DNA of 64,000 nucleotides from positions 124,001 to 188,000 of the forward strand of contig NZ_JAUSRF010000001.1 in NCBI RefSeq assembly GCF_030811685.1, written 5' to 3'. This stretch comes from Neorhizobium huautlense (lineage in GTDB: Bacteria; Pseudomonadota; Alphaproteobacteria; Rhizobiales; Rhizobiaceae). Positions 26,673-36,487 of this stretch are shown here, piece by piece (within the stretch, counting starts at the first letter, position 1; the number at the start of each line of letters is the position of its first letter). The position numbers and the translations under genes were made by a program. Below the pieces are notes generated by a model that was given only the letters and a program-made list of their open reading frames with translations, had not been told where the DNA came from and searched no databases.

Positions 26673-27893
26673 ATGACAGACGCCTCCCCCGGTTCCATCC
26701 ACTGGAAACGCAACCTGTTCGTCTGCCTCGTCGGCTCGTTCACCACCATCGTGGCGATGACGCTGCTGCTTCCCTTCCTGCCGCTTTATGTCGAGGAACT
26801 GGGGCTCACCGATCATGCGGCCATCGTGCAGTGGTCCGGCATTGCCTATGGCGCCACCTTTTTTGCCGCAGCGATCGTCGCGCCGCTCTGGGGCCGGCTC
26901 GGCGATCTTTATGGGCGCAAGCTGATGCTGGTGCGCGCCGCCATCGGCATGACCATAGCCATTTCGCTGATGGGCATGGCGACGACGGTGTGGCAGTTGG
27001 TGGCACTGAGGCTCGTTGTCGGGCTGGCCGGTGGTTATGCTTCCGGCTCGATGGTGCTGGTGGCGGCGCAGACCCCAAAAGATCGATCCGCATGGGCGCT
27101 TGGCACACTGTCGGCAGGCATCATGGCCGGCAATCTGGTCGGTCCGCTGATCGGCGGAGTTTTGCCGCAGCTGATCGGTATCCGCGCCACGTTTTTGTGT
27201 GCCGGTGGCGCCATCTTTTTTGCCTTCCTCGCAACGCTCTTCCTGATCCGCGAGGAAAAATCACCGGCGCGCAAACAGGCGGCCAAAAGCGGTGGCGGAT
27301 TGCGTTCGCTGCCGCACAAGGGGCCAGTTGTCGCCATGCTGTTTACCGGCATGCTTCTGATGTTCGCCAACATGTCGATCGAACCGATCATCACCGTTTA
27401 TGTGGCGCAGCTGGTGGCCGATCAGGCGCATGTGACGATCACCGCCGGTTTCGTCATGTCGGCGGCAGCACTCGGCAGCGTGCTCTCCGCTTCAAGATTG
27501 GGAAAGCTGGCGGACAGGATCGGTTACTGGCAGGTCATCACCGGTACGCTGGCGGTCGCCGCCGTGCTCTTGATCCCGCAGGCCTTTGTCACCGAAAGCT
27601 GGCAGCTGATTGCCCTGCGGTTCCTGATGGGGCTGGCTCTGGGCGGGCTTCTTCCCTGCATCACCGCCGTCATCCGCCACAACGTGCCCGACAGCAGCAC
27701 CGGCGCCATTCTCGGCCTGTCCATCTCGTCGCAATATGTGGGTCAGGTCGCAGGCCCGGTTTCGGGCGGTTTTGTCGGCGGGCATATCGGCATGCCGGCC
27801 GTCTTCATCGGCACCGCCGTCCTTCTCGGGGCAGGCGCGCTGTTTTGCCATCTGGCCCGGCCGCAGGAGACCCACGACACTCGAGCGGCCTGA
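26673..27893 (+). CDS. MFS transporter, drug-efflux type
   Basis: The product is 406 residues with 12 predicted membrane segments. The loop motif GRLGDLYGRKLMLV (MFS motif A) follows the second segment, and GNLVGPLIGGVL is the motif C of drug:proton antiporters. It resembles MdtG-like exporters. The substrate is unknown. The start at 26673 is the first ATG outside the upstream repeat element; a longer frame would begin inside the repeat. It nearly abuts the convergent MAPEG gene (13 bases between the stops). Confidence 0.88.
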   Translation: MTDASPGSIHWKRNLFVCLVGSFTTIVAMTLLLPFLPLYVEELGLTDHAAIVQWSGIAYGATFFAAAIVAPLWGRLGDLYGRKLMLVRAAIGMTIAISLMGMATTVWQLVALRLVVGLAGGYASGSMVLVAAQTPKDRSAWALGTLSAGIMAGNLVGPLIGGVLPQLIGIRATFLCAGGAIFFAFLATLFLIREEKSPARKQAAKSGGGLRSLPHKGPVVAMLFTGMLLMFANMSIEPIITVYVAQLVADQAHVTITAGFVMSAAALGSVLSASRLGKLADRIGYWQVITGTLAVAAVLLIPQAFVTESWQLIALRFLMGLALGGLLPCITAVIRHNVPDSSTGAILGLSISSQYVGQVAGPVSGGFVGGHIGMPAVFIGTAVLLGAGALFCHLARPQETHDTRAA

Positions 27894-27906
27894 TCCTCGT
27901 GTTCGT

Positions 27907-28344
27907 TCAGGACGTTGCTAGCCAGATGGCCAGCCAGCCCCACATCAGCACGGTCGCGAGAAAACCGACCATGAACAGCGGACGGCGCAAAAGCAGGCGA
28001 TTGCTGGTGATGTGAACATAGGAATGCGCGTAACGCGACAACACGAAAATCCAGGCGAGCGCTATCGTGATGATGTTATCGGCATTGGAGATGAAGATCG
28101 CCAGCACGCCAGCGTGAAACAGCATCGGCAATTCGAACTGGTTCTTCAAGTTGTTGTGCACCAGCAGGCTTTCTGCCGGCTCGGACAGGTTTTCCTTGAA
28201 TTTTCGCGCATCGTATCCGCCATCGCGGATAGCGGCCCCGCGGCGCTTGGACAGCATGTAATAGAGAATGAACACGAGGAACGCATGCGCGATCATCGGC
28301 CAGAACATGGCGGTGGTGTCGGTCAGCAACAGGTCTGATGTCAT
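27907..28344 (-). CDS. MAPEG family membrane protein
   Basis: The product is 145 residues with four hydrophobic segments. The conserved ESLLVHNNLKNQFELPMLFH region with its Asn, Glu and Pro fits the MAPEG superfamily (membrane-associated proteins in eicosanoid and glutathione metabolism). Bacterial members are small inner-membrane proteins of uncertain, possibly glutathione-linked, function. GGAGG 9 bases before the ATG at 28344 sets the start. Confidence 0.82.
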   Translation of the reverse strand: MTSDLLLTDTTAMFWPMIAHAFLVFILYYMLSKRRGAAIRDGGYDARKFKENLSEPAESLLVHNNLKNQFELPMLFHAGVLAIFISNADNIITIALAWIFVLSRYAHSYVHITSNRLLLRRPLFMVGFLATVLMWGWLAIWLATS

Positions 28345-28383
28345 CGGCTTGGGCCTCCAGCTTTTGGCCAACCTTCTGACACG

Positions 28384-28412
28384 AAAACGGGCCGGGCAAA
28401 ATGCCCGGCCCG
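28384..28412 (-). terminator. Terminator of guaB
   Basis: CGGGCCGGGCA (28388-28398) and TGCCCGGCCCG (28402-28412) form a perfect 11-bp stem with a 3-base loop; read leftward it is followed by TTTT. It begins about 30 bases past the guaB stop. Confidence 0.9.
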
Positions 28413-28442
28413 CCCGAAATCGGTGGAGAGTTCCGTGTCGAA

Positions 28443-29936
28443 TTACGAGCTGACGCCCGGATAGTTCGGGCTTTCGCGGGTGATCGTCACGCCATGCGGA
28501 TGGCTTTCGCGAAGACCGGCGCCGGAAATGCGCACAAACGTCGCCTTTTCCTGAAAGTCCTTGATGTCCTTGCCGCCGACATAACCCATGGCAGCCTTCA
28601 GGCCACCGGCGAGCTGATGCAGTACGGCCGAAACCGGGCCCTTGTAGGGAACCTGGCCTTCGATGCCTTCCGGAACCAGCTTCAGCGTGTCGCGCACTTC
28701 CGCCTGGAAATAACGGTCTGCCGAGCCGCGCGCCATGGCGCCGACGGAACCCATGCCGCGATAGGCTTTGAACGAACGGCCCTGATAGAGATAGACCTCG
28801 CCCGGGCTTTCATCGGTGCCGGCCAGCAGCGAACCGATCATGACGGCGGATGCGCCGGCAGCGATGGCCTTGGCGACATCACCCGAAAACTTCAGGCCGC
28901 CATCGGCGATGACCGGAATGCCGTGCTTGTTGCCTTCCTCGACGGCCGCCATGACGGCTGCAAGCTGCGGCACGCCGACGCCGGCGACAATACGGGTGGT
29001 GCAGATCGAACCCGGACCGATACCGACCTTGATGCAATCCGCGCCGGCATCGATCAGCGCCTTGGTGCCTTCCGATGTGGCGACGTTACCGGCGATGATG
29101 CGAATGGCGTTCGACATCTTCTTGACGTGGGCAACGGCATCCAGAACCTTCTGGCTGTGACCGTGTGCGGTATCAACGACGATGACATCGACGCCGGCAT
29201 CGATCAGGCGCTCGGCGCGCTCGACACCATCATCACCGGTGGAGATGGCAGCGGCAACGCGGAGACGGCCCTGCGCATCCTTGGCGGCGTTCGGGTTGAG
29301 CTGCGACTTTTCGATGTCCTTGACGGTGATGAGACCAACGCAGCGACCTTCATTGTCGACAACCAGCAGCTTTTCGATGCGGTTGGTGTGCAGCAGGCGC
29401 TTGGCTTCGGCCTGATCGACGCCGTCCTTGACGGTGATCAGGTTATCGCGCGTCATCAGTTCGAAGATTTTCTGGGTCGGGTCGGAGGCGAAACGGACAT
29501 CACGGTTGGTGAGGATACCGACCAGACGGCCCGGACGGCCGCCGTTTTCAACGACCGGAATGCCGGAAATGCCGTGTGCCTTCATCAGCGCGTGGGCATC
29601 GGCCAGCGTGGCGTCGGGGCCGATCGTGACCGGATTGACGACCATGCCGCTTTCGAATTTCTTGACCTGACGGACCTCTTCGGCCTGTTCGATCGGGGTG
29701 AGGTTGCGGTGGATGACGCCCATGCCGCCCGACTGCGCCATGGCAATGGCCAGACGGCTTTCGGTGACCGTGTCCATGGCCGACGACAGGATCGGCAGCG
29801 ACAGATCGATATCCCTGGCGATGCGGGTGGCGATGTTGGTCTGGCCCGGCATGACCTCCGAGTGCCCCGGCTGCAGCAGCACGTCGTCGAAGGTAAGCGC
29901 TTCCGCTCCGGTTGCCGAGATTACGATGCGTGCCAT
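28443..29936 (-). CDS. guaB: Inosine-5'-monophosphate dehydrogenase
   Basis: The product is 497 residues. It oxidises IMP to XMP with NAD+, the committed step of GMP synthesis. The TIM barrel is split by a CBS-domain pair at roughly residues 95-210. The catalytic loop GPGSICTTR places the active Cys at 312; the flap carries [16 protein letters not shown] 7 bases before the ATG at 29936 chooses this start over a longer frame reaching 30098. Transcribed alone, with a terminator downstream. Confidence 0.98.
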   Translation of the reverse strand: MARIVISATGAEALTFDDVLLQPGHSEVMPGQTNIATRIARDIDLSLPILSSAMDTVTESRLAIAMAQSGGMGVIHRNLTPIEQAEEVRQVKKFESGMVVNPVTIGPDATLADAHALMKAHGISGIPVVENGGRPGRLVGILTNRDVRFASDPTQKIFELMTRDNLITVKDGVDQAEAKRLLHTNRIEKLLVVDNEGRCVGLITVKDIEKSQLNPNAAKDAQGRLRVAAAISTGDDGVERAERLIDAGVDVIVVDTAHGHSQKVLDAVAHVKKMSNAIRIIAGNVATSEGTKALIDAGADCIKVGIGPGSICTTRIVAGVGVPQLAAVMAAVEEGNKHGIPVIADGGLKFSGDVAKAIAAGASAVMIGSLLAGTDESPGEVYLYQGRSFKAYRGMGSVGAMARGSADRYFQAEVRDTLKLVPEGIEGQVPYKGPVSAVLHQLAGGLKAAMGYVGGKDIKDFQEKATFVRISGAGLRESHPHGVTITRESPNYPGVSS

Positions 29937-30063
29937 TGCCAATTCCTTCAGTTGGATAGGCAGAATCCTCCGAAAAAGGGAAAATCCCTGTCCGGCTTCT
30001 TCTGCATGAAATACATGGAAGTTGGCGAGGGCTGGTAACACGTTCATGACAGGATGGAAACAG

Positions 30064-30094
30064 AAAAATCCCGGAGGGTAGACCCACCGGGATT
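30064..30094 (-). terminator. Terminator of the metallo-beta-lactamase-fold gene
   Basis: AATCCCGG (30067-30074) and CCGGGATT (30087-30094) form an 8-bp stem; read leftward the stem runs into TTTTTCTG. Confidence 0.8.
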
Positions 30095-30125
30095 GCATAG
30101 CTCGTGCCTGAGCGAAATTACGCTA

Positions 30126-31136
30126 CTAGATCTCGAACTGATAGCTCTTCGGCACGAAGCGATAACCGTCCTCGAATTTTTCGGCATAACCCACGGCCGG
30201 GAACGGCATGTGATAACCGAGGAAGGCCACCTTATCGGCGGCGATCATGTCGAAAACCTTTCGGCGGCTTTCCGCGGCCTTGGCCTTGTCCATGTCGAAA
30301 CGAACCTGCCAGTCGGGCTTTTGCAGCGACAGCACATAATGGTTGGCGGTATCGGCGGTCAGCACCAGACGTTTGCCGGCGGATTCGACGTTAAACACCA
30401 TATGGCCCGGCGAGTGGCCGAAAGCGGCCATGCTGGTGATGCCGGAAGCGACATCGGCGCCATCGCCGATGAAGGTCATCTTTTCGGCAAGCGGTTTGAC
30501 ATTGGCGAGCACGCCCTTGTGGCCATTTTCCGCCGGCGTGCCGACGCGGGCGGTATCGGTCCAGAAATCATATTCGACCTGACCGGCGACATAACGGGCA
30601 TTCGGGAAGGCCGGCGCGCCCTTTTCCATCAGGCCACCGATATGGTCGCCATGCATGTGCGTCAGCACGACGATGGTGACATCCTCACGCTTGTAACCGG
30701 CAGCGGCAAGGCCTTCGATCAGACGACCATTGCCCTTGGCGCGACCGCCCTCACCGAAACCGGTATCGAACAACACAAGGTCGCTGCCGGTGTTGATGGC
30801 GACAGGCGCATAGCTGTTGACAAACTGGTCGGCGGGCAGAAAGTTCTTTTCCAGCAGCGCCGCGACCGCATCCGGCGCCTGGTCGGTGCCGAAGGTTTCG
30901 TTCGGCTTCGGCACGGCACCAAAACCGTCGCGGATGGCGAGAACTTCGAAATCGCCCAGTTTGAAGCGGTTCACTTCCGGCGGCATGGCATGATCCATGG
31001 GTAATCCCTTGTTGGCTTCGGCGCCGGCTTGCGCGGTCTGCGCGAAAGCCTGACCCGACAGAATGGCCGGCGCGGCAAGCACACCGAGACCGGCTGTTCC
31101 CAGCATCGTCCTGCGATCGATCGTAAAGCGCGTCAT
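30126..31136 (-). CDS. Exported metallo-beta-lactamase-fold hydrolase (Tat signal)
   Basis: The product is 336 residues. The N-terminus has a twin-arginine signal (DRRTMLGTAG, then a hydrophobic stretch ending AFAQ), so it would be exported folded. The zinc-binding motif VLTHMHGDHIGG has His160, His162, Asp164 and His165; further ligands are in FGHSPGH and LTADTANH. It resembles the methyl-parathion-hydrolase/quorum-quenching branch of the superfamily; the substrate is unknown. GGAG 6 bases before the ATG at 31136 sets the start. It is divergent from the MFS exporter at 31406. Confidence 0.88.
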   Translation of the reverse strand: MTRFTIDRRTMLGTAGLGVLAAPAILSGQAFAQTAQAGAEANKGLPMDHAMPPEVNRFKLGDFEVLAIRDGFGAVPKPNETFGTDQAPDAVAALLEKNFLPADQFVNSYAPVAINTGSDLVLFDTGFGEGGRAKGNGRLIEGLAAAGYKREDVTIVVLTHMHGDHIGGLMEKGAPAFPNARYVAGQVEYDFWTDTARVGTPAENGHKGVLANVKPLAEKMTFIGDGADVASGITSMAAFGHSPGHMVFNVESAGKRLVLTADTANHYVLSLQKPDWQVRFDMDKAKAAESRRKVFDMIAADKVAFLGYHMPFPAVGYAEKFEDGYRFVPKSYQFEI

Positions 31137-31264
31137 GATGATCTCCATCGTTTTTCCACCGGCCAAGCGAAGGCAGGACCGTCCCGCAGTAAAAGATAGA
31201 AGCACGATGTGACGAGCAAGCGGGCGTCACGCAGACGTGATGCGAAATGACAAAAGTTAGCCGA

Positions 31265-31279
31265 ACATGATTGGCATGT
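31265..31279. promoter_or_regulatory. Small palindrome in the divergent promoter region
   Basis: ACATG-ATTGG-CATGT is a perfect inverted repeat midway between the metallo-beta-lactamase-fold gene and the MFS exporter. It is a candidate operator shared by both; no regulator gene is adjacent. Confidence 0.3.
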
Positions 31280-31405
31280 CATCAATTCAGGACTACAGAC
31301 TTTTCCGGCCTTACTCTTGAAGTTACGCATCGTACTTTCCGAAAACCGGATCCGGCATTCGGGTCGATGCACCCGCATGCAGCATCCAGTCGTGAAGCGT
31401 CCCCG

Positions 31406-32812
31406 ATGAACCGCGCAGTGCCCCTCATTCTTGCCGTCGCTCTTTTCATGGAGCAGATGGATTCCACCGTCATCGCCACCGCTTTGCCGACGATCGCAGC
31501 GGATCTCGGTGTCGGGCCGATCACGCTGAAACTGGCCCTGACCTCCTACATGGTGGCACTTGCGGTGTTCATTCCGATCAGCGGCTGGATGGCCGATAAG
31601 TTCGGGGCGAAAAAGGTGTTTCGCTCTGCCATCTTCGTTTTCATGATCGGCTCGATCTTCTGTGCCATCTCTTCCAACCTGATCGAATTCGTAATGGCGC
31701 GTTTTCTGCAGGGCATGGGCGGCGCGATGATGACGCCAGTCGGGCGTCTGGTTCTGCTTCGAACCACCAAACGCAGCGATCTCGTCTCCGCCATGGCGCT
31801 GTTGACCATTCCTGCCCTTGTCGGCCCGCTTACCGGCCCACCAATCGGCGGCTTTATCACCACCTATTTTTCCTGGCACTGGATCTTCATCATCAACATC
31901 CCGGTCGGCATTCTGGGGCTGATCATGACCGGCATCTACCTGCCCGAGATCGAAAAACGCGAATCACCGCGCATCGATTTTCTCGGTTTTCTGCTCACCG
32001 CCTTTGCGGCCGCCGGCGTGGTATTCGGCCTGTCCGTCATCGGCCTGCCGGCGCTGCCACCGGCCGTAGGCATCAGCGCCACGCTGATCGGCATTGCCTG
32101 CGCAATCGCATATGTCTTCCACGCCCGCCGGCATCCATTCCCGATCCTCAACCTGCGAATTTTCGAAAATTCCGCCTTCCGGGCAGCAACAACCGGCGGC
32201 ACGATCTTTCGCATCTCGACCGGCGCCATCCCGTTCCTGATGCCGCTGATGCTGCAGCTCGCCTTCGGGCTGAACCCGTTTCAGTCAGGCCTGATCACCT
32301 TTGCCGGTGCGGGCGGCGCGCTGACGGTTAAATTTATCGCCAAGCGGGTTTATCGCGCGATCGGCTTCAAGACGACGCTGATCTGCGCCGGCGTGGTGGG
32401 CGCGTGTACCACTGTCGTCAACGGATTTTTCACGCCACAGACGCCGCATATGGCGATCATCCTTTTCCTGTTCATCTCAGGGCTGGCGCGTTCGTTCTTC
32501 TTCACCGGCGCCAATGCGCTGAGCTATTCCGAAATCGAGGATTCGCAGGCAAGCCAGGCAACCTCGATGTCCTCCGTTCTGCAACAGGTGAGTTTGGCGC
32601 TCGGCGTGGCCTTTGCCGCATCCATTCTGGAAGCAGCATCGGCGATATCAGGCACGCATCTGCAACTGGCGGACTTTCATCTCGCCTTCTACGCAGTGTC
32701 CATCATGTCGCTGCTGGCGATCATCCCGCTTCTGCCGCTCGACAAATATGCCGGTGCGGTCGCGTCGGGGCATGGTGCGGAATTGCGGGCAAAACCGGCG
32801 CCGGGCGAATAG
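31406..32812 (+). CDS. MFS transporter, EmrB/QacA (DHA2) type
   Basis: The product is 468 residues with about 13-14 membrane segments. It opens with the DHA2 pattern LFMEQMDSTVIATALPTIAA, followed by GWMADKFGAKKVF (motif A) and GPLTGPPIGGFI (motif C). It should be a proton-driven exporter of drugs or other small molecules. The substrate is unknown. The start at 31406 removes a hydrophilic, non-conserved-looking extension; an ATG at 31367 is possible. Confidence 0.88.
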   Translation: MNRAVPLILAVALFMEQMDSTVIATALPTIAADLGVGPITLKLALTSYMVALAVFIPISGWMADKFGAKKVFRSAIFVFMIGSIFCAISSNLIEFVMARFLQGMGGAMMTPVGRLVLLRTTKRSDLVSAMALLTIPALVGPLTGPPIGGFITTYFSWHWIFIINIPVGILGLIMTGIYLPEIEKRESPRIDFLGFLLTAFAAAGVVFGLSVIGLPALPPAVGISATLIGIACAIAYVFHARRHPFPILNLRIFENSAFRAATTGGTIFRISTGAIPFLMPLMLQLAFGLNPFQSGLITFAGAGGALTVKFIAKRVYRAIGFKTTLICAGVVGACTTVVNGFFTPQTPHMAIILFLFISGLARSFFFTGANALSYSEIEDSQASQATSMSSVLQQVSLALGVAFAASILEAASAISGTHLQLADFHLAFYAVSIMSLLAIIPLLPLDKYAGAVASGHGAELRAKPAPGE

Positions 32813-32844
32813 CTTTTCGCTCCGGCAACCTCACGGAAAAACGA

Positions 32845-33603
32845 TCACCGGCCGTGGTCTTCGCTCCAGCCTTCCCGCTCGTCCACGTATTCGGCGGACT
32901 CATCACGCGGATCGGAAACATCGGCCTGGCGGCCCTTGAACCCCTTGGCGAGAAGGAACATTTCCACCGACTCCTGACGCGACGCTCCGGGTTTTACGTG
33001 GATGACCTGTTTGAAATGCCTTTTCAGCATATCCAGCAGTTCTTTTTCGGTCCCGCCCTGAAACGTCTTGGCCAGAAAATGACCGCCCGGCCCGAGCACC
33101 TCAATGGCAAAATAGGCCGCGACCTCGCATAGATGCATGGTGCGTAGATGGTCGGTGCGGTGGTGACCGGTGGTCGGCGCCGCCATGTCGGAAACGACGA
33201 GATCCGGCGTGCCGCCGATCGCCTCGATCAGCTGGCGCGGTGCATCGTCATCGAGAAAGTCCAGCTGCAGGATTTTGACACCCGGCAGCGGTGCCATTTC
33301 GAGAAAATCGATGGCGGCAACGCGGACATCCTCATCGGTCGAGTTCGTCACCTTGGCGGCGATCTGCGACCAGCTGCCCGGTGCGGCGCCCAGATCGATG
33401 ATACGGCGCGCGCCCTTCAGGATCTGGTGTTTCTCATCGATCTCGAGCAGCTTGAAAGCCGCGCGGGCGCGATACCCTTCCAGCTTTGCACGCTGCACGT
33501 AAGGATCGTTGATATGGCGCTCAAGCCAGCGGCGCGACGACGCCTTCAGCTTGCCGCTCTTGACCTTTTGACCGAGCTTGCGGCCGATGGGCGGTTTCGT
33601 CAT
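32845..33603 (-). CDS. rlmE: 23S rRNA 2'-O-methyltransferase RlmE (FtsJ)
   Basis: The product is 252 residues. It methylates the 2'-OH of U2552 in 23S rRNA. The SAM motif is [15 protein letters not shown]; the K-D-K-E catalytic tetrad is visible in [33 protein letters not shown] and [10 protein letters not shown]. The C-terminal ~25 residues are acidic and extended compared with E. coli RlmE. The start overlaps the stop of the upstream ppx gene by 4 bases, implying coupled translation. Confidence 0.96.
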   Translation of the reverse strand: MTKPPIGRKLGQKVKSGKLKASSRRWLERHINDPYVQRAKLEGYRARAAFKLLEIDEKHQILKGARRIIDLGAAPGSWSQIAAKVTNSTDEDVRVAAIDFLEMAPLPGVKILQLDFLDDDAPRQLIEAIGGTPDLVVSDMAAPTTGHHRTDHLRTMHLCEVAAYFAIEVLGPGGHFLAKTFQGGTEKELLDMLKRHFKQVIHVKPGASRQESVEMFLLAKGFKGRQADVSDPRDESAEYVDEREGWSEDHGR

Positions 33604-35393
33604 CGCCTTGCTCCTGAAGATTGCGGTGCCTGCTGTCCGTGACGGGCGGGCTTTGTGCCGGTGTCGCCATCCCGGCCCCCGTCCTTGCGAACGCGGTGCC
33701 TGCGCCAGACCCCGTCATCGGCCATCATTTCGGTCAGAATGCCCTCGCGCAGGCCGCGATCGGCAACCCGCATACGGGTGCTCGGCCAGCGGCGGCGGAT
33801 GGCTTCGAGAATGGCGCAGCCGGCCAGAACCAGATCGGCGCGGTCCGGCCCGATGCAGGGGTTTGCGGCACGGCCGGCAAAATCCCAGGACAAAAGCTTG
33901 TGCTGCATGGCATCGACTTCGCTGTTCGACAACCACACGCCATCAACCCGGCGGCGATCATAACGCGGCAGATCGAGATGCACGCCAGCAAGCGTGGTAA
34001 CGGTGCCGGACGTGCCGATCAGGTAAAAATCCTCCGGACCCGCACCGACATAGTTCATGTCGATCGGCGGGCACTGGAATTTTTGCAGCATTCCCTCGAC
34101 TTCGGTGACCATCGCCGAAAACACGTCGGGCGTGACATCGCGGCCGCCATGACGCTCCGAAAGCGTGACGACACCGACCGGCAACGAGGTCCAGTCGGTA
34201 ATATGGCTGGCAAGGCGCGAGGAGCGCTGATCGCCGATGCGGATGACGGCAATTTCCGACGAACCACCGCCGATATCGAACAGCACGACGGAACGCGCCT
34301 CACGCCCGACCAAAGACGAGCAGCCGGAGACGGCCAGCCGTGCTTCGGTTTCGCGATCGATGATTTCCAGCTCCAGGCCCGTCTCTGCCGTCACGCGGGA
34401 CAAAAACAGCTCGCCGTTTTCGGCGGCGCGGCAGGCTTCCGTCGCAATCAGCCGCATGCGCTTGATCGGCCGGTTGGCGAGTTTGGAGGCGCAGACACGC
34501 AAGGCATCGACGGCGCGGTCCATCGCATCATCCGACAAGCGGCCGGTGGCACCAAGCCCCTCGCCCAGACGCACGATGCGCGAAAACGCATCGACCACGC
34601 GAAAATGACCGGGACGGGTCGGCTGGGCGATCAGCAGGCGGCAATTGTTGGTGCCGAGATCGAGTGCCGCATAAAGATCCTCATGCTGGCCGTGATTTTC
34701 ACGTGCACGATCCGCACCGCCTTTATCGTGCCCCCTGTCATGTCTGGGCGAACGTGGCTCGAAAGCCGGATGCTGGCCATGGCGCAACTTTGCCTCGCGC
34801 GCCATGTCTGGCATTGCGGCCACTGTTTCGCGGGCATCCCCCTTGCGCTGCGGCTGCCTGTCTGCCGACTTGTCGGCCTGCTTGCCGGCAGGCGCCAACG
34901 GGCGCACCTGCGGATTGCGGGCACTGCGATTCTTGCTGCGGCGGCGATTGCGGCCCTTGGCCGCACCTTGTCCCTGCTTCTGTGATGGATTCTGGGCCTG
35001 ATTCTGGCCGGAACCCGAACCACGGCCTTCACCCGCCTGCCCTGCCGGAGCATGCCCGACACCATGGGCAGCGTGATCGCCACCATGATTCGGGCTGCGG
35101 GAAGACACGTCCCCCTGTTCGTTTTTCGGGGAATGGTTGCCATGCGCCGCTTGAGAGGCCGCACCGCCACGCGAACGACGCCGCTTGCGCTTGCGCACAG
35201 GCATGCCGTCATCATTCGTTTCAGGGCGTCTGGCTTCGCCGGTCATGCCGGCTTCGCCACCACGCGCAGGTAGGGCCGCGGAACGGGGCTTGCCGTTCTG
35301 CTTTGCCTTGCGGCGCCTGCGGTTCTTGCCGCTGCGCCCTGCCGTCGACGCCCCGCCATCTGGCGGCTGGTTGCCGCTGTCGGGGTCCATCAC
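33600..35393 (-). CDS. Ppx/GppA phosphatase with a long basic, disordered N-terminus
   Basis: The product is 597 residues. The Ppx/GppA catalytic core starts near residue 240 ([17 protein letters not shown]), with FDIGGGSSE and [20 protein letters not shown] as the other actin-like ATPase-fold motifs. Such enzymes hydrolyse polyphosphate or convert pppGpp to ppGpp. The first ~240 residues are low-complexity, rich in Arg, Lys, Gly, His and Gln (for example [11 protein letters not shown] and [14 protein letters not shown]), with no fold recognised. Internal Met codons at 50, 64 and 194 could be alternative starts, but the frame is open and rich in codons typical of the genome. It is cotranscribed with rlmE. 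Confidence 0.88.
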   Translation of the reverse strand: MMDPDSGNQPPDGGASTAGRSGKNRRRRKAKQNGKPRSAALPARGGEAGMTGEARRPETNDDGMPVRKRKRRRSRGGAASQAAHGNHSPKNEQGDVSSRSPNHGGDHAAHGVGHAPAGQAGEGRGSGSGQNQAQNPSQKQGQGAAKGRNRRRSKNRSARNPQVRPLAPAGKQADKSADRQPQRKGDARETVAAMPDMAREAKLRHGQHPAFEPRSPRHDRGHDKGGADRARENHGQHEDLYAALDLGTNNCRLLIAQPTRPGHFRVVDAFSRIVRLGEGLGATGRLSDDAMDRAVDALRVCASKLANRPIKRMRLIATEACRAAENGELFLSRVTAETGLELEIIDRETEARLAVSGCSSLVGREARSVVLFDIGGGSSEIAVIRIGDQRSSRLASHITDWTSLPVGVVTLSERHGGRDVTPDVFSAMVTEVEGMLQKFQCPPIDMNYVGAGPEDFYLIGTSGTVTTLAGVHLDLPRYDRRRVDGVWLSNSEVDAMQHKLLSWDFAGRAANPCIGPDRADLVLAGCAILEAIRRRWPSTRMRVADRGLREGILTEMMADDGVWRRHRVRKDGGRDGDTGTKPARHGQQAPQSSGARR

Positions 35394-35662
35394 TGATCTT
35401 TTCCGTCTCGCCGCGCAAGAACCCCGTGAAATGGGACTGCCGCAGGCATCTGGTGTTTCGTTGACCTAAGGATAACAGCGACGCGCCCATTCGCCAACGC
35501 CTTTTTGGCGACACATGGTGATGGCCGAAGCAAGGCACGCCGCAATCATCCACAGAGATGAAAAATCAGATGAAAGTTTTTTGAAAAGGCTATTTGCAAT
35601 CTGAAAAACTTTGGTTATAAGCGCCGCACACCGACGAACCGGCGACACGCTGGCTTCCCTGC

Positions 35663-35736
35663 TGGGGAATAGTTCAACGGTAGAACGACGGACTCTGACT
35701 CCGTTAATCTTGGTTCGAATCCAGGTTCCCCAGCCA
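35663..35736 (+). tRNA. tRNA-Gln (anticodon CUG)
   Basis: The acceptor stem TGGGGAA pairs with TTCCCCA, followed by G and an encoded CCA. The D arm is AGTTCAACGGTAGAACG; the anticodon stem ACGGA/TCCGT encloses the loop CTCTGAC, giving anticodon CTG (glutamine CAG); the T arm is TGGTTCGAATCCA. Length is 74 with CCA. Nothing integrase-like lies nearby. Confidence 0.95.
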
Positions 35737-36177
35737 ATCTCTCTTTTTCGGTCGAATAATTCCAGGCCATATTGCCGCAGGTGACCAATCCCACGCTTAG
35801 ACACGGGATCATTTGGCGAGCCATATCCGCTCCTCCAAAAAGGCTGGAAGTTTTCGTCAGCTCCGAATCATCGAATGCCTCTACGGAGCACAGGCATTCT
35901 GAAAAATCGATTACTATCAATGGCTTGATAAGGATCACAACAGGAGCAAGGCGCGCTAACAAGACCTGAATTGCCAGATGGCAACTCAAAAAAACGCAGG
36001 TCGCCGGTACCGCAAGAGGCTCCCCTTCCTCAAAAAGCTTCTACTGCAGGCAAAGCTCGCAGGCTGCATTGCCTCATATCATTTCCATGTCGAATCAGTG
36101 CGATCCCGATGGCATCACCGCCTCCGCTGGTTTAAAGAGATGATTGATCAAACCGGGCACCCAAGCAGCGCAAAACC
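35737..36177. other. Intergenic region after tRNA-Gln
   Basis: About 440 bases, lower in GC than the surroundings. A 67-codon frame at 35978-36181 is rich in Arg, Lys and His with no ribosome binding site or recognisable motif and overlaps the next gene, so it is not called. No direct repeat of the tRNA 3' end was seen. It presumably contains the promoter for the small membrane protein. Confidence 0.5.
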
Positions 36178-36363
36178 ATGAACGATAACGTCATCAAGTT
36201 CCGCAAAAAAGAAACGCCGAAACCGCCGCGCCAGACGCCGCCATGGATGAGAAAGGTGCTGATCATCGCCGGTGCCGTTGCAGCCTTCCTCGCCGCTTTC
36301 GGCTATTTCTATCTCACCGGCGACCATACCAGCATCATGCCCGGCGCCACCCAGCTGAACTGA
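36178..36363 (+). CDS. Small single-span membrane protein
   Basis: The product is 61 residues. A basic, Pro-rich cytosolic head ([20 protein letters not shown]) precedes one membrane helix ([20 protein letters not shown]) and a short tail. The [18 protein letters not shown] pattern is characteristic of a small uncharacterised protein found in rhizobia (recalled, not searched). Function unknown. Confidence 0.7.
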   Translation: MNDNVIKFRKKETPKPPRQTPPWMRKVLIIAGAVAAFLAAFGYFYLTGDHTSIMPGATQLN

Positions 36364-36425
36364 TTTTTCCCGCCTCCGCGATTGCAATCGGCAGGCAGAC
36401 CAATCTGCTGCTTGCCGGGAATGGC

Positions 36426-36459
36426 TTGACACACACCGGAAATGTAATGTTATAACATT
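36426..36459 (+). promoter_or_regulatory. Promoter with a Zur/Fur-type operator for the CobW-family gene
   Basis: TTGACA at 36426-36431 is a consensus -35. AATGTTATAACATT at 36446-36459 is a perfect 14-bp palindrome that contains the -10 (TTATAA, 18 bases away). The palindrome fits Zur-box type sequences (TGTTATAACA core) of alphaproteobacteria, predicting zinc-dependent repression of the downstream metallochaperone. Confidence 0.75.
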
Positions 36460-36487
36460 TTATCATTATCGACCTCTGGTGCATTCC

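Noticed and set aside
28401..30038. 545-codon open frame on the plus strand across guaB
   Set aside because: It is the antisense shadow of guaB, which has the catalytic motif, a ribosome binding site and a terminator. The shadow product is rich in Asp, Arg and His with no motif.
31133..31879. 248-codon minus-strand frame covering the start of the MFS gene
   Set aside because: The MFS frame has clear membrane and motif structure; the minus frame is a hydrophilic shadow that also overlaps the metallo-beta-lactamase-fold gene start.
35466..35804. 112-codon minus-strand frame running across tRNA-Gln
   Set aside because: It crosses a complete tRNA gene in antisense and has no recognisable domain.
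35663..36177. tRNA-Gln as an integration site for a genomic island
   Set aside because: No integrase gene and no repeat of the tRNA 3' end was found downstream; neighbouring genes look chromosomal.
35978..36181. 67-codon plus-strand frame after tRNA-Gln
   Set aside because: No ribosome binding site or motif, highly basic composition, and overlap with the better supported small membrane protein gene at 36178.
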